A stretch of 42,660 nucleotides of DNA from Christensenella sp. UBA6345 (GCA_002437945.1 DJSB01000021.1:1-42660); one strand, 5' to 3'; positions 1 to 7,672 are shown, numbered from the stretch's first letter. Translations and numbers: made by a program. Notes: a model not told the origin generated them from the sequence alone.

Positions 1-123
1 GCAAACCTTATGGAAATAAAAGATAATTATCCTAAAATGATTGTTACACTTGATGATTATGCAAGTGGCAACGTTAATGGCATAAAGATAGTTCACCTTG
101 CAGACTTCTTGCTTAATGATTAA
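1..123 (+). CDS. AAA-type ATPase of the DUF4143 family, C-terminal end only
   Basis: Only the last 40 codons are in the window; the gene enters from the left and stops at 121-123. The visible end contains IKDNYPKMIVTLDDY followed by NGIKIVHLADFLL. This resembles the C-terminal end of the AAA ATPase plus DUF4143 proteins common in Firmicutes and Bacteroidetes, where a nuclease-like DUF4143 domain closes with a strand reading roughly 'NGI.h..l.dFLL'. The Walker motifs would lie outside the window. The cellular role of this family is not settled. No terminator follows immediately; the first good one is at 455-483, after the structured region. The assignment rests on a short but characteristic tail. 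Confidence 0.6.
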   Translation, partial: ANLMEIKDNYPKMIVTLDDYASGNVNGIKIVHLADFLLND

Positions 124-190
124 AAATCTCGCAAAAAGTGTTATGCAGTTCTAGGCAGTTTTATATGGTTTTAGACCACATAATTTTGAG

Positions 191-483
191 TTAAAGTGCA
201 CATTTGATGTCAACTGATGTCAAGTGTGCAATTTTGTTTGACATCAAAAGACTTTTGGGTGTGTCCGAAAGCCTTTATTTTAGGCACATTCAAGGCAGTG
301 TGTATAAACCCACTAAAAAACATACACTTTTCTGATAAGGTGGGGGCGGTGGTTAGTCCTGTCGGACCAGACCGAAACAAGTTTCTCCCGGCTTTGGCTA
401 AAAATAGTGTACAACACTATTTTCTTTACGCGTCGCCCCACTAATCCTACCAAAAATAATCACTCATTCGAGTGATTTTTTTT
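191..483 (+). ncRNA. Candidate structured non-coding RNA, about 290 nt, unknown family
   Basis: No convincing gene lies between 124 and 642; the one open frame here, at 217-444, has no ribosome binding site and a composition unlike the neighbouring proteins. The stretch folds extensively instead. TTTGATGTCAA (203-213) pairs with TTGACATCAAA (238-248). A long-range stem joins GTGGGGGCG (340-348, one bulged G) to CGCCCCAC (434-441). Inside it are GTCC/GGAC closed by TGTC (about 356-367), GAAAC/GTTTC, and a perfect 10-bp hairpin with loop ACA (401-423). An intrinsic terminator follows. It is locally much more GC-rich than its surroundings, which is typical of structured RNA in AT-rich genomes. 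It does not match tmRNA, RNase P, SRP or T-box signatures that I know. The 5' end is a guess. Confidence 0.4.
455..483 (+). terminator. Intrinsic terminator of the candidate RNA
   Basis: AATCACTC (458-465), loop ATTC, then GAGTGATT (470-477) running into a T tract of nine. The stem is perfect. It would end transcription of the structured region. Confidence 0.8.
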
Positions 484-496
484 TATTCTATTAAAT

Positions 497-601
497 CCCC
501 ACCTTATGCAAAATTACATTTTGCTAAATGCATCAGCATTTGCAGGGTGGTACGCATATGACATACTTTGCATTGTGAAAAAATATAGATATTAAAGTAT
601 G
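497..601. other. Second folded region: three-way-junction-like element and long inverted repeat
   Basis: CCACC (499-503) pairs with GGTGG (546-550) and encloses two 6-bp hairpins: GCAAAA/TTTTGC (508-524) and AAATGC/GCATTT (526-541). Just beyond, CATACTTT (562-569) pairs with AAAGTATG (594-601). The region sits between the terminator of the candidate RNA and the 3' end of the XRE gene on the other strand. It could be a second RNA or the XRE mRNA's 3' end. No coding frame is supported here. Confidence 0.35.
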
Positions 602-642
602 CATATTAATATTTTGACAAAATAACATTAGATAAATAAATG

Positions 643-960
643 CTATTTTTTGTTTGCAAGAAGTAAAGTTATTAATTTATCTAATAAATCAAATTCATCA
701 GCATTTAATTGAAATAACTTGTCTAATAATGGCTTTATTTTTGTAGGGTATTTATTACCATCATCAAAAAATTCGCTTAACGATATAGAAAAATAAGCAC
801 AAAAATTAATTAAAAAATCTATAGAAGGGTTTAACTTACCACCTTCTAGTTGGTTAATGTATTCACTACTCATTCCTAATTCAAGACTTAAATTTCTTGC
901 TGAAATATTATGTGATGTACGTAATTGATATACTCTATTTCTTATAAAATCTTTTTCCAT
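643..960 (-). CDS. XRE-family transcriptional repressor
   Basis: A 105-residue protein with a helix-turn-helix of the Cro/CI type at about residues 8-65 (RNRVYQLRTSHNISARNLS, then GMSSEYINQLEGGKLNPS) and a short helical C-terminal tail, probably for dimerisation. It has no membrane segment or enzymatic domain. It is transcribed away from the membrane-protein gene at 1077, and the 117-bp region between them carries four copies of an ACTATGT/ACATAGT half-site, so it very likely represses itself and its neighbour. On its own strand a TTGACA/TATACA promoter places the transcript start only about 10 nt before the ATG and no Shine-Dalgarno sequence is visible, so the message is nearly leaderless. 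The target family is not identifiable from sequence. Confidence 0.85.
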   Translation of the reverse strand: MEKDFIRNRVYQLRTSHNISARNLSLELGMSSEYINQLEGGKLNPSIDFLINFCAYFSISLSEFFDDGNKYPTKIKPLLDKLFQLNADEFDLLDKLITLLLANKK

Positions 961-1045
961 ACTACTATGTTACACTATGTATACTAAAAATATACATAGT
1001 GTCAATATATTTTTTGTTGACATACATAGTGTAGATATGTATAAT
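961..1045. promoter_or_regulatory. Divergent promoters with an XRE operator
   Basis: The forward promoter is TTGACA (1017-1022), a 17-bp spacer and TATAAT (1040-1045), a perfect sigma-A match. The reverse promoter is TTGACA (complement of 1000-1005) with a 16-bp spacer and TATACA (complement of 978-983). A perfect inverted repeat, ACACTATGTATA (972-983) and TATACATAGTGT (991-1002), covers the reverse promoter. A further ACATAGTGT (1024-1032) lies in the forward spacer, and a partial ACTATGT is at 964-970. The layout matches an autoregulated repressor that also shuts off the forward gene. Confidence 0.8.
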
Positions 1046-1076
1046 TTAAATAATACATATTTAAAGGAGAATTTAA

Positions 1077-1616
1077 ATGAAAGATAAACTAAAGAAAAAC
1101 TTATTTTATATTATTGGTGGAGTGGTATGTTTGATTGGCGTAATATTTATAATTTTACTAATAAGTTTGAATTGTAGAAAAGTATCACTTAACAAAAATT
1201 ATACTTATAAATTTGGTGATTTTGGTGATAGTTACTCAATTGAAATTACAGCAAAATTTGAAGACGATGATTATGTGACTTATGACGCTTTTCTTGGTAG
1301 TGAATCAGCAACTGTCACAAATAGATATAGAATCAGTAGTTCCAATAATTTATTTATAAAAGTTGATAATGATGATTGGAAACTATTTGGTAAAGTTAAT
1401 GCATACGAAATAATACTAAATTCTGATTCTTTTGAATCTGAATTAGGAAATATGAAGTTGATAATGAAGTGTAATAGTGCATTAACAGAAAGAACTATGT
1501 ATACTGTTTTTGGGTGTGTTGGCTTGATTGGTGGTGTTATATGTTTATTTGTTCAATTTTTAATAAATAAAAAAATGATTGCTACAGATAACAAAATCCA
1601 AAATAATAATATATAA
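1077..1616 (+). CDS. Small membrane protein with an extracytoplasmic central domain
   Basis: A 179-residue protein with a hydrophobic helix near the N-terminus (about residues 9-31), a polar central part of about 100 residues, and a second helix near the C-terminus (about 143-165), followed by a short basic tail. This fits two transmembrane segments with the middle outside the cytoplasm. I do not recognise the family. The ATG at 1077 is preceded by AAGGAGA at a good distance. Its promoter lies inside the operator region shared with the XRE gene, so the two form a regulator-plus-membrane-protein pair, a layout seen in small mobile or phage-derived modules. Function unknown. Confidence 0.75.
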   Translation: MKDKLKKNLFYIIGGVVCLIGVIFIILLISLNCRKVSLNKNYTYKFGDFGDSYSIEITAKFEDDDYVTYDAFLGSESATVTNRYRISSSNNLFIKVDNDDWKLFGKVNAYEIILNSDSFESELGNMKLIMKCNSALTERTMYTVFGCVGLIGGVICLFVQFLINKKMIATDNKIQNNNI

Positions 1617-1625
1617 ATCTTTTAT

Positions 1626-1653
1626 AAAAAACGGCTATAGATAGCCGTTTTTT
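1626..1653 (+). terminator. Intrinsic terminator after the membrane protein
   Basis: ACGGCTAT, loop AG, ATAGCCGT, then six T; perfect stem preceded by an A run. Confidence 0.85.
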
Positions 1654-1810
1654 GTAGTTTTAATATTAATACTAGGTAGTTGATATGTTAATAGAATATA
1701 TAAGATATTATTTGATGATAGTTTAATACTGCTTTTTATATGCTTTAGTTGATTGATATTAAATAATTTTTTGACTAACTTTCAATTATGTTCAGCCGCT
1801 TATTAATTGG

Positions 1811-1861
1811 TTGACATTTTTTATAAATTGATTATACTTTTATATACCACTAGGGGGTATA
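1811..1861 (+). promoter_or_regulatory. Promoter and CsoR operator of the copper operon
   Basis: TTGACA (1811-1816), a 16-bp spacer and TATACT (1833-1838) form the promoter. TATACCACTAGGGGGTATA (1843-1861) is an AT-flanked, G-tract, near-palindromic site of the kind bound by CsoR copper repressors. The G tract also serves as the ribosome binding site for csoR, so repressor binding would cover both the transcription start and the DNA encoding that site. Confidence 0.8.
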
Positions 1862-1864
1862 TTT

Positions 1865-2173
1865 ATGAAAGAAATCAATGAAAAGTGTTGTGCAAGATAT
1901 AAAAGTAATAATAGAGATGAAAAAGATGTAAAAACTATTATTAGTAGACTTAATCGCATCAATGGGCAAGTTAATGGCATAAAAAGTATGGTAGAAGACA
2001 ATAGGTATTGTGTTGATATATTGATTCAATTGTCTGCTTGTGAAAAGGCTCTGAAATCTGTAGGCGAGATGATTTTTAAAAATCATTTATCTACTTGTGT
2101 AGTTGAAAAAATAAAAAATGGCGATGAGAATATTATTGATGAAACTATGGAAGTGATAAAAAATTTAAAATAG
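1865..2173 (+). CDS. csoR: CsoR copper-sensing transcriptional repressor
   Basis: A 102-residue all-helical DUF156-family regulator. The Cu(I) ligand triad Cys-His-Cys is present at C49 (in NRYCVD), H74 and C78 (in NHLSTC), with the family's usual spacing. The RLNRINGQVNGIKSMV helix is typical. Two extra cysteines, C8 and C9, precede the core. In the family, Cu(I) binding releases the protein from its operator. It is the first gene of the operon; copA follows 13 nt after the stop, and a CsoR-type operator overlaps its start. The intact triad points to copper rather than to the nickel, sulfide or formaldehyde branches. Confidence 0.93.
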   Translation: MKEINEKCCARYKSNNRDEKDVKTIISRLNRINGQVNGIKSMVEDNRYCVDILIQLSACEKALKSVGEMIFKNHLSTCVVEKIKNGDENIIDETMEVIKNLK

Positions 2174-2186
2174 TACTAGGTGTAAT

Positions 2187-4721
2187 ATGATAAAAGAAAA
2201 ATTAATTATTACGGGTATGACTTGTGCTGTTTGCCAAAACACTGTTACAAAATCTATTAACTCTGTGAAAGGTGTAGTTAAAGCAGATGTTAATTTGATT
2301 AGTGGAGTTGCTTATGTAGAATTTGACGAAACCAAAACTAATATTAATGATATAATTAAGGCTATAGTTGATAGTGGTTATGGTGTAAAACAGGATAAGG
2401 TAGAAAGTCAAAAGAATAATTCTTGGGAAACTATCAAACAAGAAAAAATTAAAGAAAGTAAACAATTACGCAGTAGATTAATATGTTCATTGGTATTTTT
2501 ATTGCCACTTATGTATATTTCTATGGGTAGTATGATTGGTTTACCTATACCTTCATTTTTTATAGGTGTCAACAATGCGGGAGTGTTTGCATTAGTTCAA
2601 TTAGTGCTTACAATCCCAATAATTGTCATTAATTATCAATTCTTTTATAAAGGTGTAAAGGCACTATTAAAAAAATCCCCCAATATGGATACACTTATAT
2701 CTATTGGCTCGGGAGCATCATTTGTATATGGTATGGTGGTAACATTTTTGATTGTTTATTATTTAGGCAATGAAAACATTATGCAAGTACATTCGCTTAT
2801 GCATTCATTGTATTTCGAGTCATCTGCAATGATACTTACACTTGTAACACTGGGTAAGTATTTTGAAAGTTTATCAAAATTAAAGACAACTAGTGCTATT
2901 GATGGCTTGGTAAGTCTTACTCCAAAAACAGCATTAAGACTTAATGGTAATGTAGAAGAAATTATTGAAACTAAAGATATACGTGTAAGCGATATTATAA
3001 TTATCAAAACTGGTGATGTCGTACCTATTGACGGAACAATCGTAAAAGGTGATGGACTTTTTGACTTGTCTAGTATTACTGGAGAGTCTATGCCAGTTCA
3101 ATTGGACTCTAATAAAAAGATAATGTCGGGTAGTATATGTAAAAATGGATTTGTGCAAATTAAAGCCCAAAAAGTTGGAGAAGATACAACTTTAAACGAA
3201 ATAATCAAACTTGTAGATGAAGCAGGTAATTCTAAAGCGCCTATATCACGACTTGCTGATAAAGTGAGTGGCGTGTTTGTCCCTATAGTTATGGGTATAG
3301 CACTTATTACTTTTATTGTATGGTTGTGTTTGGGTTACAATATTGGTTATGCATTGTCTAATATGGTGGCGGTATTGGTTATTTCGTGTCCTTGTGCTTT
3401 GGGGCTTGCCACACCAGTAGCAATTATGGTCGGCTCGGGCAAAATGTTTAAGTTGGGCATTTTAGTGAAGTCAGCCGAAACACTTGAAAATCTTCATAAA
3501 GTAGATACTGTTGTGTTAGACAAAACTGGTACAATAACTACCGGAAAGTTTGCGGTAACTGATATAAAATTATTAGACAATAGTATAGATGAAAACGAAT
3601 TTTTAAATATTGTTGCTAATATCGAATCAAAAAGTAATCATCCTATAGCACAAGCAATATGTGAATATGTAAAAAAATCGACCGAGTTAAATATTAAAGA
3701 TTTTAAAGAAATATCTGGTAAAGGTGTAAGTTGTATAGTCGATGATGATAGTTATATTATTGGCAATTTAAAAATGTTTGATGAATCTGTAATTAATGCT
3801 AATAGTCAATCTGTGTTGGTCTACAACCAACTTGTTGATTCAGGCAAAACAACAATGCTTGTAAAGAAAAACAATACCTTTATTGGAGTTATTGCAATAG
3901 CAGATACAATACGAGATGATAGTAAAAATGCAATATCATTACTTAAGGCAATGGGTATAAAAACCATTATGTTATCTGGAGATAATAACGCAACTGCTAC
4001 TATGGTGGGCAATTTAGTTGGAGTAGACCAAATAATTTCTGACGTTTTACCTAAAGATAAAGAAGAATATATAAGAAAATTGCAGGAACAAGGCAATATG
4101 GTTGCTATGGTGGGTGATGGTGTTAATGATTCGCCAGCACTTACAAGAGCAGATGTTGGAGTTGCTATTGGATCAGGTACTGATATAGCGGGATTATCAG
4201 CAGATTTGATATTGGCAAACAATTCACTTATGAGTTTGGTTAGTGGTATTCAACTTGGTAAAGCCACAATTATTGATATAAAAGAAAATTTATTTTGGGC
4301 ATTTTTCTATAATACAATAGGAATACCACTTGCTACAGGAATGTTTTCTCATGTTTTAGGGTGGACACTTAATCCAATGATTGCTTCGCTTGCTATGAGT
4401 TTGAGTTCGGTATGTGTTGTTCTTAATGCTTTAAGACTTAATTTGTTTAAACCTAAATTAGATATTAACACAATTAATAAAGTAAAAACAAAAGGAGTAA
4501 AAACTATGACTAAAGTTATTAATATTGAAGGTATGATGTGCGGACATTGTGTAGGGCACGTTAATGATGCATTAACTAAAGTAAAAGGTGTAGCATCTTG
4601 TGAAGTAAGTCTGGAGAATAAAAACGCAATAGTATCTTTAAATAAAAATGTTAGCGATAAAACATTAAAAACTGCTGTTGAAAAAGTTGGTTATAAAGTT
4701 GTTTCTATCGAAACTAAATAA
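2187..4721 (+). CDS. copA: Copper-exporting P1B-type ATPase fused to a C-terminal CopZ-like domain
   Basis: An 844-residue Cu(I) export pump. An N-terminal heavy-metal domain carries GMTCAVC (C13, C16). The membrane core follows, with the CPC metal-site motif at 401-403 in SCPCALGLATP, the phosphatase TGE at 298-300, the phosphorylation motif DKTGT at 445-449, the P1B-specific HP at 485-486 and GDGVNDSP at 643-650. After the last membrane helices and a short basic linker, a second heavy-metal domain begins at M774 with GMMCGHC (C785, C788). A heavy-metal domain at the C-terminal end of CopA is unusual; here it is the size of a free CopZ chaperone and is preceded by its own ribosome binding site (see the entry at 4506). 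CopA moves Cu(I) from cytoplasm to outside using ATP. It follows csoR in one operon and is presumably induced by copper. Confidence 0.95.
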   Translation: MIKEKLIITGMTCAVCQNTVTKSINSVKGVVKADVNLISGVAYVEFDETKTNINDIIKAIVDSGYGVKQDKVESQKNNSWETIKQEKIKESKQLRSRLICSLVFLLPLMYISMGSMIGLPIPSFFIGVNNAGVFALVQLVLTIPIIVINYQFFYKGVKALLKKSPNMDTLISIGSGASFVYGMVVTFLIVYYLGNENIMQVHSLMHSLYFESSAMILTLVTLGKYFESLSKLKTTSAIDGLVSLTPKTALRLNGNVEEIIETKDIRVSDIIIIKTGDVVPIDGTIVKGDGLFDLSSITGESMPVQLDSNKKIMSGSICKNGFVQIKAQKVGEDTTLNEIIKLVDEAGNSKAPISRLADKVSGVFVPIVMGIALITFIVWLCLGYNIGYALSNMVAVLVISCPCALGLATPVAIMVGSGKMFKLGILVKSAETLENLHKVDTVVLDKTGTITTGKFAVTDIKLLDNSIDENEFLNIVANIESKSNHPIAQAICEYVKKSTELNIKDFKEISGKGVSCIVDDDSYIIGNLKMFDESVINANSQSVLVYNQLVDSGKTTMLVKKNNTFIGVIAIADTIRDDSKNAISLLKAMGIKTIMLSGDNNATATMVGNLVGVDQIISDVLPKDKEEYIRKLQEQGNMVAMVGDGVNDSPALTRADVGVAIGSGTDIAGLSADLILANNSLMSLVSGIQLGKATIIDIKENLFWAFFYNTIGIPLATGMFSHVLGWTLNPMIASLAMSLSSVCVVLNALRLNLFKPKLDINTINKVKTKGVKTMTKVINIEGMMCGHCVGHVNDALTKVKGVASCEVSLENKNAIVSLNKNVSDKTLKTAVEKVGYKVVSIETK
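4506..4721 (+). CDS. copZ: Probable independently translated CopZ-like copper chaperone inside the 3' end of copA
   Basis: An in-frame ATG at 4506 is preceded by AAAGGAG (4491-4497) eight bases upstream, an excellent ribosome binding site. Translation from it gives a 71-residue heavy-metal domain, almost exactly the length of free CopZ, with MMCGHC as the metal site. The same residues form the C-terminus of CopA. In many Firmicutes copZ is a separate gene right after copA. Here the reading frame is continuous, so the cell may make both full CopA with a tethered chaperone and a free chaperone. The internal start is inferred from sequence only. Confidence 0.6.
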   Translation: MTKVINIEGMMCGHCVGHVNDALTKVKGVASCEVSLENKNAIVSLNKNVSDKTLKTAVEKVGYKVVSIETK

Positions 4722-4759
4722 TTATTTAGTAAATAAAGCCAATGGAAATTAATAGACAA

Positions 4760-4797
4760 AAAAGAAAGAATGTACAATGCACATTCTTTCTTTTTTA
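4760..4797 (+). terminator. Terminator of the copper operon
   Basis: GAAAGAATGT (4764-4773) pairs perfectly with ACATTCTTTC (4781-4790), followed by six T. The rest of the gap to 5034 is AT-rich, with no gene or site that I can support. Confidence 0.85.
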
Positions 4798-5033
4798 CTT
4801 TTTTTATGGCTGGTATGGGTTAATAATGATAACTTGTTTGCCAGTATTATTTTATCAATGATTTTATTAAAAAACAAAATATAAATTAATATTTTATTAA
4901 ATATAAATTAAAAATTACATTAAATAATTGTGGTTTTAGGTAATAATAAGTATGTTTCTGTCAAAATGTCTATATTTAATAGCATTTTTATTAGTGTATA
5001 TTTATATTAATGATAGTGTTTTTTATAATACTA

Positions 5034-5070
5034 AAAAGACCGATAAATATTAATTACTTATCGGTCTTTT
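5034..5070 (-). terminator. Terminator after the reverse-strand pair 5589/5102
   Basis: A 13-bp stem built on GACCGATAA/TTATCGGTC with A and T runs on both sides. It works best for the reverse-strand genes ending at 5102 but is nearly symmetrical. Confidence 0.75.
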
Positions 5071-5101
5071 ATGTTTGTGACTTATATTAATTTCTGTGGG
5101 G

Positions 5102-5596
5102 TTACTTTATTACTTTTAAGTCTTTTATTTTTACTGAAATACAATCTCCATAAAAATCCCCATTTTTGTTTATTCCTGAAAAATCAACTTCAATACAATC
5201 TTGAATGGCATTGTTATCCATAACACAACCTTTATCACCTTTATGTATGCCATATTTGGAATATTTTTCATCTTCAACTATTAATTCAACTACGGCATAT
5301 TCTTTTATAGTTGTAGGCTCAATTTCATTTTTCGAGTTTGATATTATAATATCTAATTTTGATAATAATTCATTTTCAAGTTCTGGTGGGAGTTTCTCTT
5401 TTTCTAATATTAAATCGGAAATTTTGATTCTAACTACTGCATAATCGCCAACATTATTTGGATTGAAAAATAATACATCTATATTGTCATAATTTGTATT
5501 AACAACTATGCCATGCATATCATCAGTAAGATTATATTTCTTATATGGTATGCTATTGTTTAGTTTTACTAAATCCATTTTTTTCATTTTATTCAT
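5102..5596 (-). CDS. Hypothetical protein with two small beta-rich repeats
   Basis: A 164-residue soluble protein of no family I can name with certainty. It seems to contain two related segments of about 60 residues. The first has VKLNNSIPYKKYNLTDDMHG then VRIKISDLIL. The second has YAVVELIVEDEKYSKYGIHK, then GCVMDN and VKIKDLKVI. The pattern suggests two small SH3-like or KOW-like barrels. Its start overlaps the stop of the upstream membrane-flavodoxin gene by 8 nt, so the two are probably translated together. Methionines at positions 1, 4 and 6 all lie close to a weak GGA, so the exact start is uncertain by a few residues. Confidence 0.7.
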   Translation of the reverse strand: MNKMKKMDLVKLNNSIPYKKYNLTDDMHGIVVNTNYDNIDVLFFNPNNVGDYAVVRIKISDLILEKEKLPPELENELLSKLDIIISNSKNEIEPTTIKEYAVVELIVEDEKYSKYGIHKGDKGCVMDNNAIQDCIEVDFSGINKNGDFYGDCISVKIKDLKVIK

Positions 5597-6509
5597 TATC
5601 CAATTGGTGTAGCATTTTTAATTTTCCATATCTGCATCTGTATGAAATGAAAGATTTGTGTTTTACACCCAATATATTATCCATCTTTTCTGCTATGTTA
5701 TTAAATTTACTATTCATAAAATGTGTCAAAACATAGTTTACATTGTTAAGTTTGCCATTATACATTTTGCAAAATTCTCTAATTGGTGAACATATATCAA
5801 ATACCCATATAGGAGAGCATATAGTAATTTCTTCGTATTTATTAGGATCTAATTCAAAATCAACTAAATTCATACCCCATCTGTGCATGCCATATCTGCC
5901 ACACCACCAAAATCCAAGATTTCCAGATATTTTTTCGGTTGTTTTTATTTCTAAAACTTCTGCTCCTTGATTATCAGCGATAGTATAGGCTAATTTTTTT
6001 GTATATCCAGTTCTAGAAAAGAACACTACTAATTTTTTATTGTTTTTGCCTATATTCTTATATTCATTTTTATCAAACTTAAATTTACTTTGTTCCCAGT
6101 CGATTAATCCAACAACTCCAGTTAAGAATTGTAAAAAACCAAATATAAAGTAAATTGTTGACATAAAATTAAGTGGGAATACTACAAATTGAATAACAAT
6201 CCACATCATTAAAGTTATGCCAAATATCATACCTAGTATTATGCCAGATTTCTTTTTTAGGAATAGTAGAGTAGCAGCAAGTATATTTGTTAAGCCATTA
6301 ACTATGAGTAGCATTATTCCAGAAAAAGTTAAATTTTGAAATAATACATTAGCCCAAGGCAAAACTTGAAAATATGGTAACATAGCATCCATACCTACAG
6401 ATTTACCACTAGGATCACAAAGCATGCACAATGCACCACCAATAGCACCTATACCTATAAACAAAGTCCAAAATATTAAAAGTTTTCTAGCAATTATATA
6501 CCTTTTCAT
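5589..6509 (-). CDS. Membrane domain fused to a flavodoxin-like domain
   Basis: About 306 residues. The first 140 form about four transmembrane helices (for example around 8-30, 57-84, 90-112 and 117-136). The rest resembles a flavodoxin: an FMN phosphate-binding loop FFSRTGYTKK at about 163-172, then a beta strand ending in CSPIWVFDICSPI. I chose the ATG at 6509, which has AGGTGG five bases upstream; an earlier in-frame ATG at 6575 lacks a ribosome binding site and would add 22 residues. The role is probably electron transfer or quinone/thiol redox chemistry at the membrane, but this is inferred. It is co-transcribed with 5102. A fusion of these two parts is not one I know as a named family. 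Confidence 0.75.
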   Translation of the reverse strand: MKRYIIARKLLIFWTLFIGIGAIGGALCMLCDPSGKSVGMDAMLPYFQVLPWANVLFQNLTFSGIMLLIVNGLTNILAATLLFLKKKSGIILGMIFGITLMMWIVIQFVVFPLNFMSTIYFIFGFLQFLTGVVGLIDWEQSKFKFDKNEYKNIGKNNKKLVVFFSRTGYTKKLAYTIADNQGAEVLEIKTTEKISGNLGFWWCGRYGMHRWGMNLVDFELDPNKYEEITICSPIWVFDICSPIREFCKMYNGKLNNVNYVLTHFMNSKFNNIAEKMDNILGVKHKSFISYRCRYGKLKMLHQLDNE

Positions 6510-6675
6510 TTTTCCACCTATAATAATTATTTTTTTAAGAGATATATTTATGTTATTTAATATTATATCATACAACTTAAGTAAGTTAATTAAATTTTAT
6601 TTAATCAAATAATTTTTTATGTTTGTTTAATATATTTTTAAGTGTTAATATGTGCAATTAATAATTCAATCTTTG

Positions 6676-6704
6676 TTGACGATGATATGTGCTTGTGCTA
6701 GAAT
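6676..6704 (+). promoter_or_regulatory. Sigma-A promoter for the MazG-like gene
   Basis: TTGACG (6676-6681), 17-bp spacer, TAGAAT (6699-6704), 26 nt before the ATG at 6731. Confidence 0.65.
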
Positions 6705-6730
6705 AATTGAAAAAATAAGGAGCAGGGATT

Positions 6731-7033
6731 ATGGATTTAGATGAAATGCAAAAGCAAATATGGCAGAACAAACTTGATAAAAATTTTAACACTACAGATG
6801 TAGAACAAGAGTTTAAATATTTGCGTGGTGAAGTTGATGAAGCCTATGATGCTTGGAAATATGGCAAAGATGATTTTGGACTTGAACTTGCCGATGTTGC
6901 TATATATCTTATGAGTTTGGCAGAAATGAATGGACTTAAATTAAGTGAACAGATAGAAAAGAAAATCGCTATTAATAAAAAACGTATTTATGTTTTTGAA
7001 GATGGTAAATGGGTTAAAAAGATGATGGAATAA
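6731..7033 (+). CDS. MazG-like nucleotide pyrophosphohydrolase
   Basis: A 100-residue all-alpha protein. The acidic metal-binding pattern of the MazG/dUTPase superfamily is present: EVDEAYDAW at about 35-43 and, a helix later, ELADVAIYL at about 53-61. Family members hydrolyse nucleoside triphosphates to the monophosphate plus pyrophosphate and act as house-cleaning enzymes. The length fits the single-domain MazG-like or iMazG group rather than full MazG. AAGGAG lies eight bases before the ATG. It stands alone with its own promoter. The nucleotide substrate cannot be told from sequence. Confidence 0.75.
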   Translation: MDLDEMQKQIWQNKLDKNFNTTDVEQEFKYLRGEVDEAYDAWKYGKDDFGLELADVAIYLMSLAEMNGLKLSEQIEKKIAINKKRIYVFEDGKWVKKMME

Positions 7034-7157
7034 TTATTCTGTCATTTTTTTATTTTGCTAATAAAAAGTTGTTTAACTAAAAAATATATTTTTAATTGAT
7101 TATGTTAAAAACATATATTGTGATATACTTACTATGTATTAAAAAAGGAAGGTAACT

Positions 7158-7658
7158 ATGGACGCAATTGTATATGTTTCTAATACAGGATTTACTCAAA
7201 AATATGCTAGACTTTTAAGTGAAGAAACTGGCTTGCCATTCTACGAATTAACTGTTGCTAAAAAACAACTTACTAAAAAGAGTGATATTGTTTTTTTAGG
7301 CTGGATTATGGGTGGAAAAATCTCTGGACTTAAAAAGGCTAGACGTAGATATAATGTAAGATGTATTGCCGGTGTAGGTATGGATATTCCCAAAAATGAA
7401 TCTAGTGATTATTTAAAGAAAAAGAATCATATTAAAAATATTCCTACTTATTATCTGCAAGGTGGATTTAATATAAGAAGATTGACTGGAGTGTATGCAT
7501 TTATGATGAAAACCATGCTTCGTTCACTTCAAACCAAGACTAATAAATCTAAAGAAGATATTGCATTTGAAAAGACAATTTCACGTGGTTTTGATAATGT
7601 AAATGTTAAAAATTTACAACTAGTTTTGTATGAAATTAACCTGCAAAATAAACAATAG
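7158..7658 (+). CDS. Flavodoxin-domain protein
   Basis: A 166-residue protein starting with a flavodoxin-type strand and FMN-binding loop, YVSNTGFTQKYA, at about 6-17, followed by IVFLGWIMGGKISG and the conserved YYLQGGFNIRRL near 108-119. The last pattern is typical of the Flavodoxin_5/HemG-like group, for example the menaquinone-dependent protoporphyrinogen oxidase HemG, although there are no haem genes nearby. A redox role using FMN is likely; the partner is unknown. GGAAGG precedes the ATG. A relative with the same HLRGG-type motif is encoded at 40928-41458. Confidence 0.8.
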   Translation: MDAIVYVSNTGFTQKYARLLSEETGLPFYELTVAKKQLTKKSDIVFLGWIMGGKISGLKKARRRYNVRCIAGVGMDIPKNESSDYLKKKNHIKNIPTYYLQGGFNIRRLTGVYAFMMKTMLRSLQTKTNKSKEDIAFEKTISRGFDNVNVKNLQLVLYEINLQNKQ

Positions 7659-7672
7659 TTATGTAAAAGATT

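Noticed and set aside
217..444. Open frame of 75 codons over the structured region at the left end
   Set aside because: No ribosome binding site, odd composition (high Pro, Phe, Cys) and complete overlap with base-paired RNA elements; the pairing explains the sequence better than coding.
541..556. AGGGTGGTACGC looks like the T-box antiterminator word
   Set aside because: It lacks the full GGGTGGTACCGCG, the specifier stem and a downstream amino-acid gene; the next gene is on the other strand.
3821..4222. Reverse-strand open frame of 133 codons inside copA
   Set aside because: It is fully antisense to the conserved ATP-binding region of CopA and has no ribosome binding site; a shadow of codon bias.
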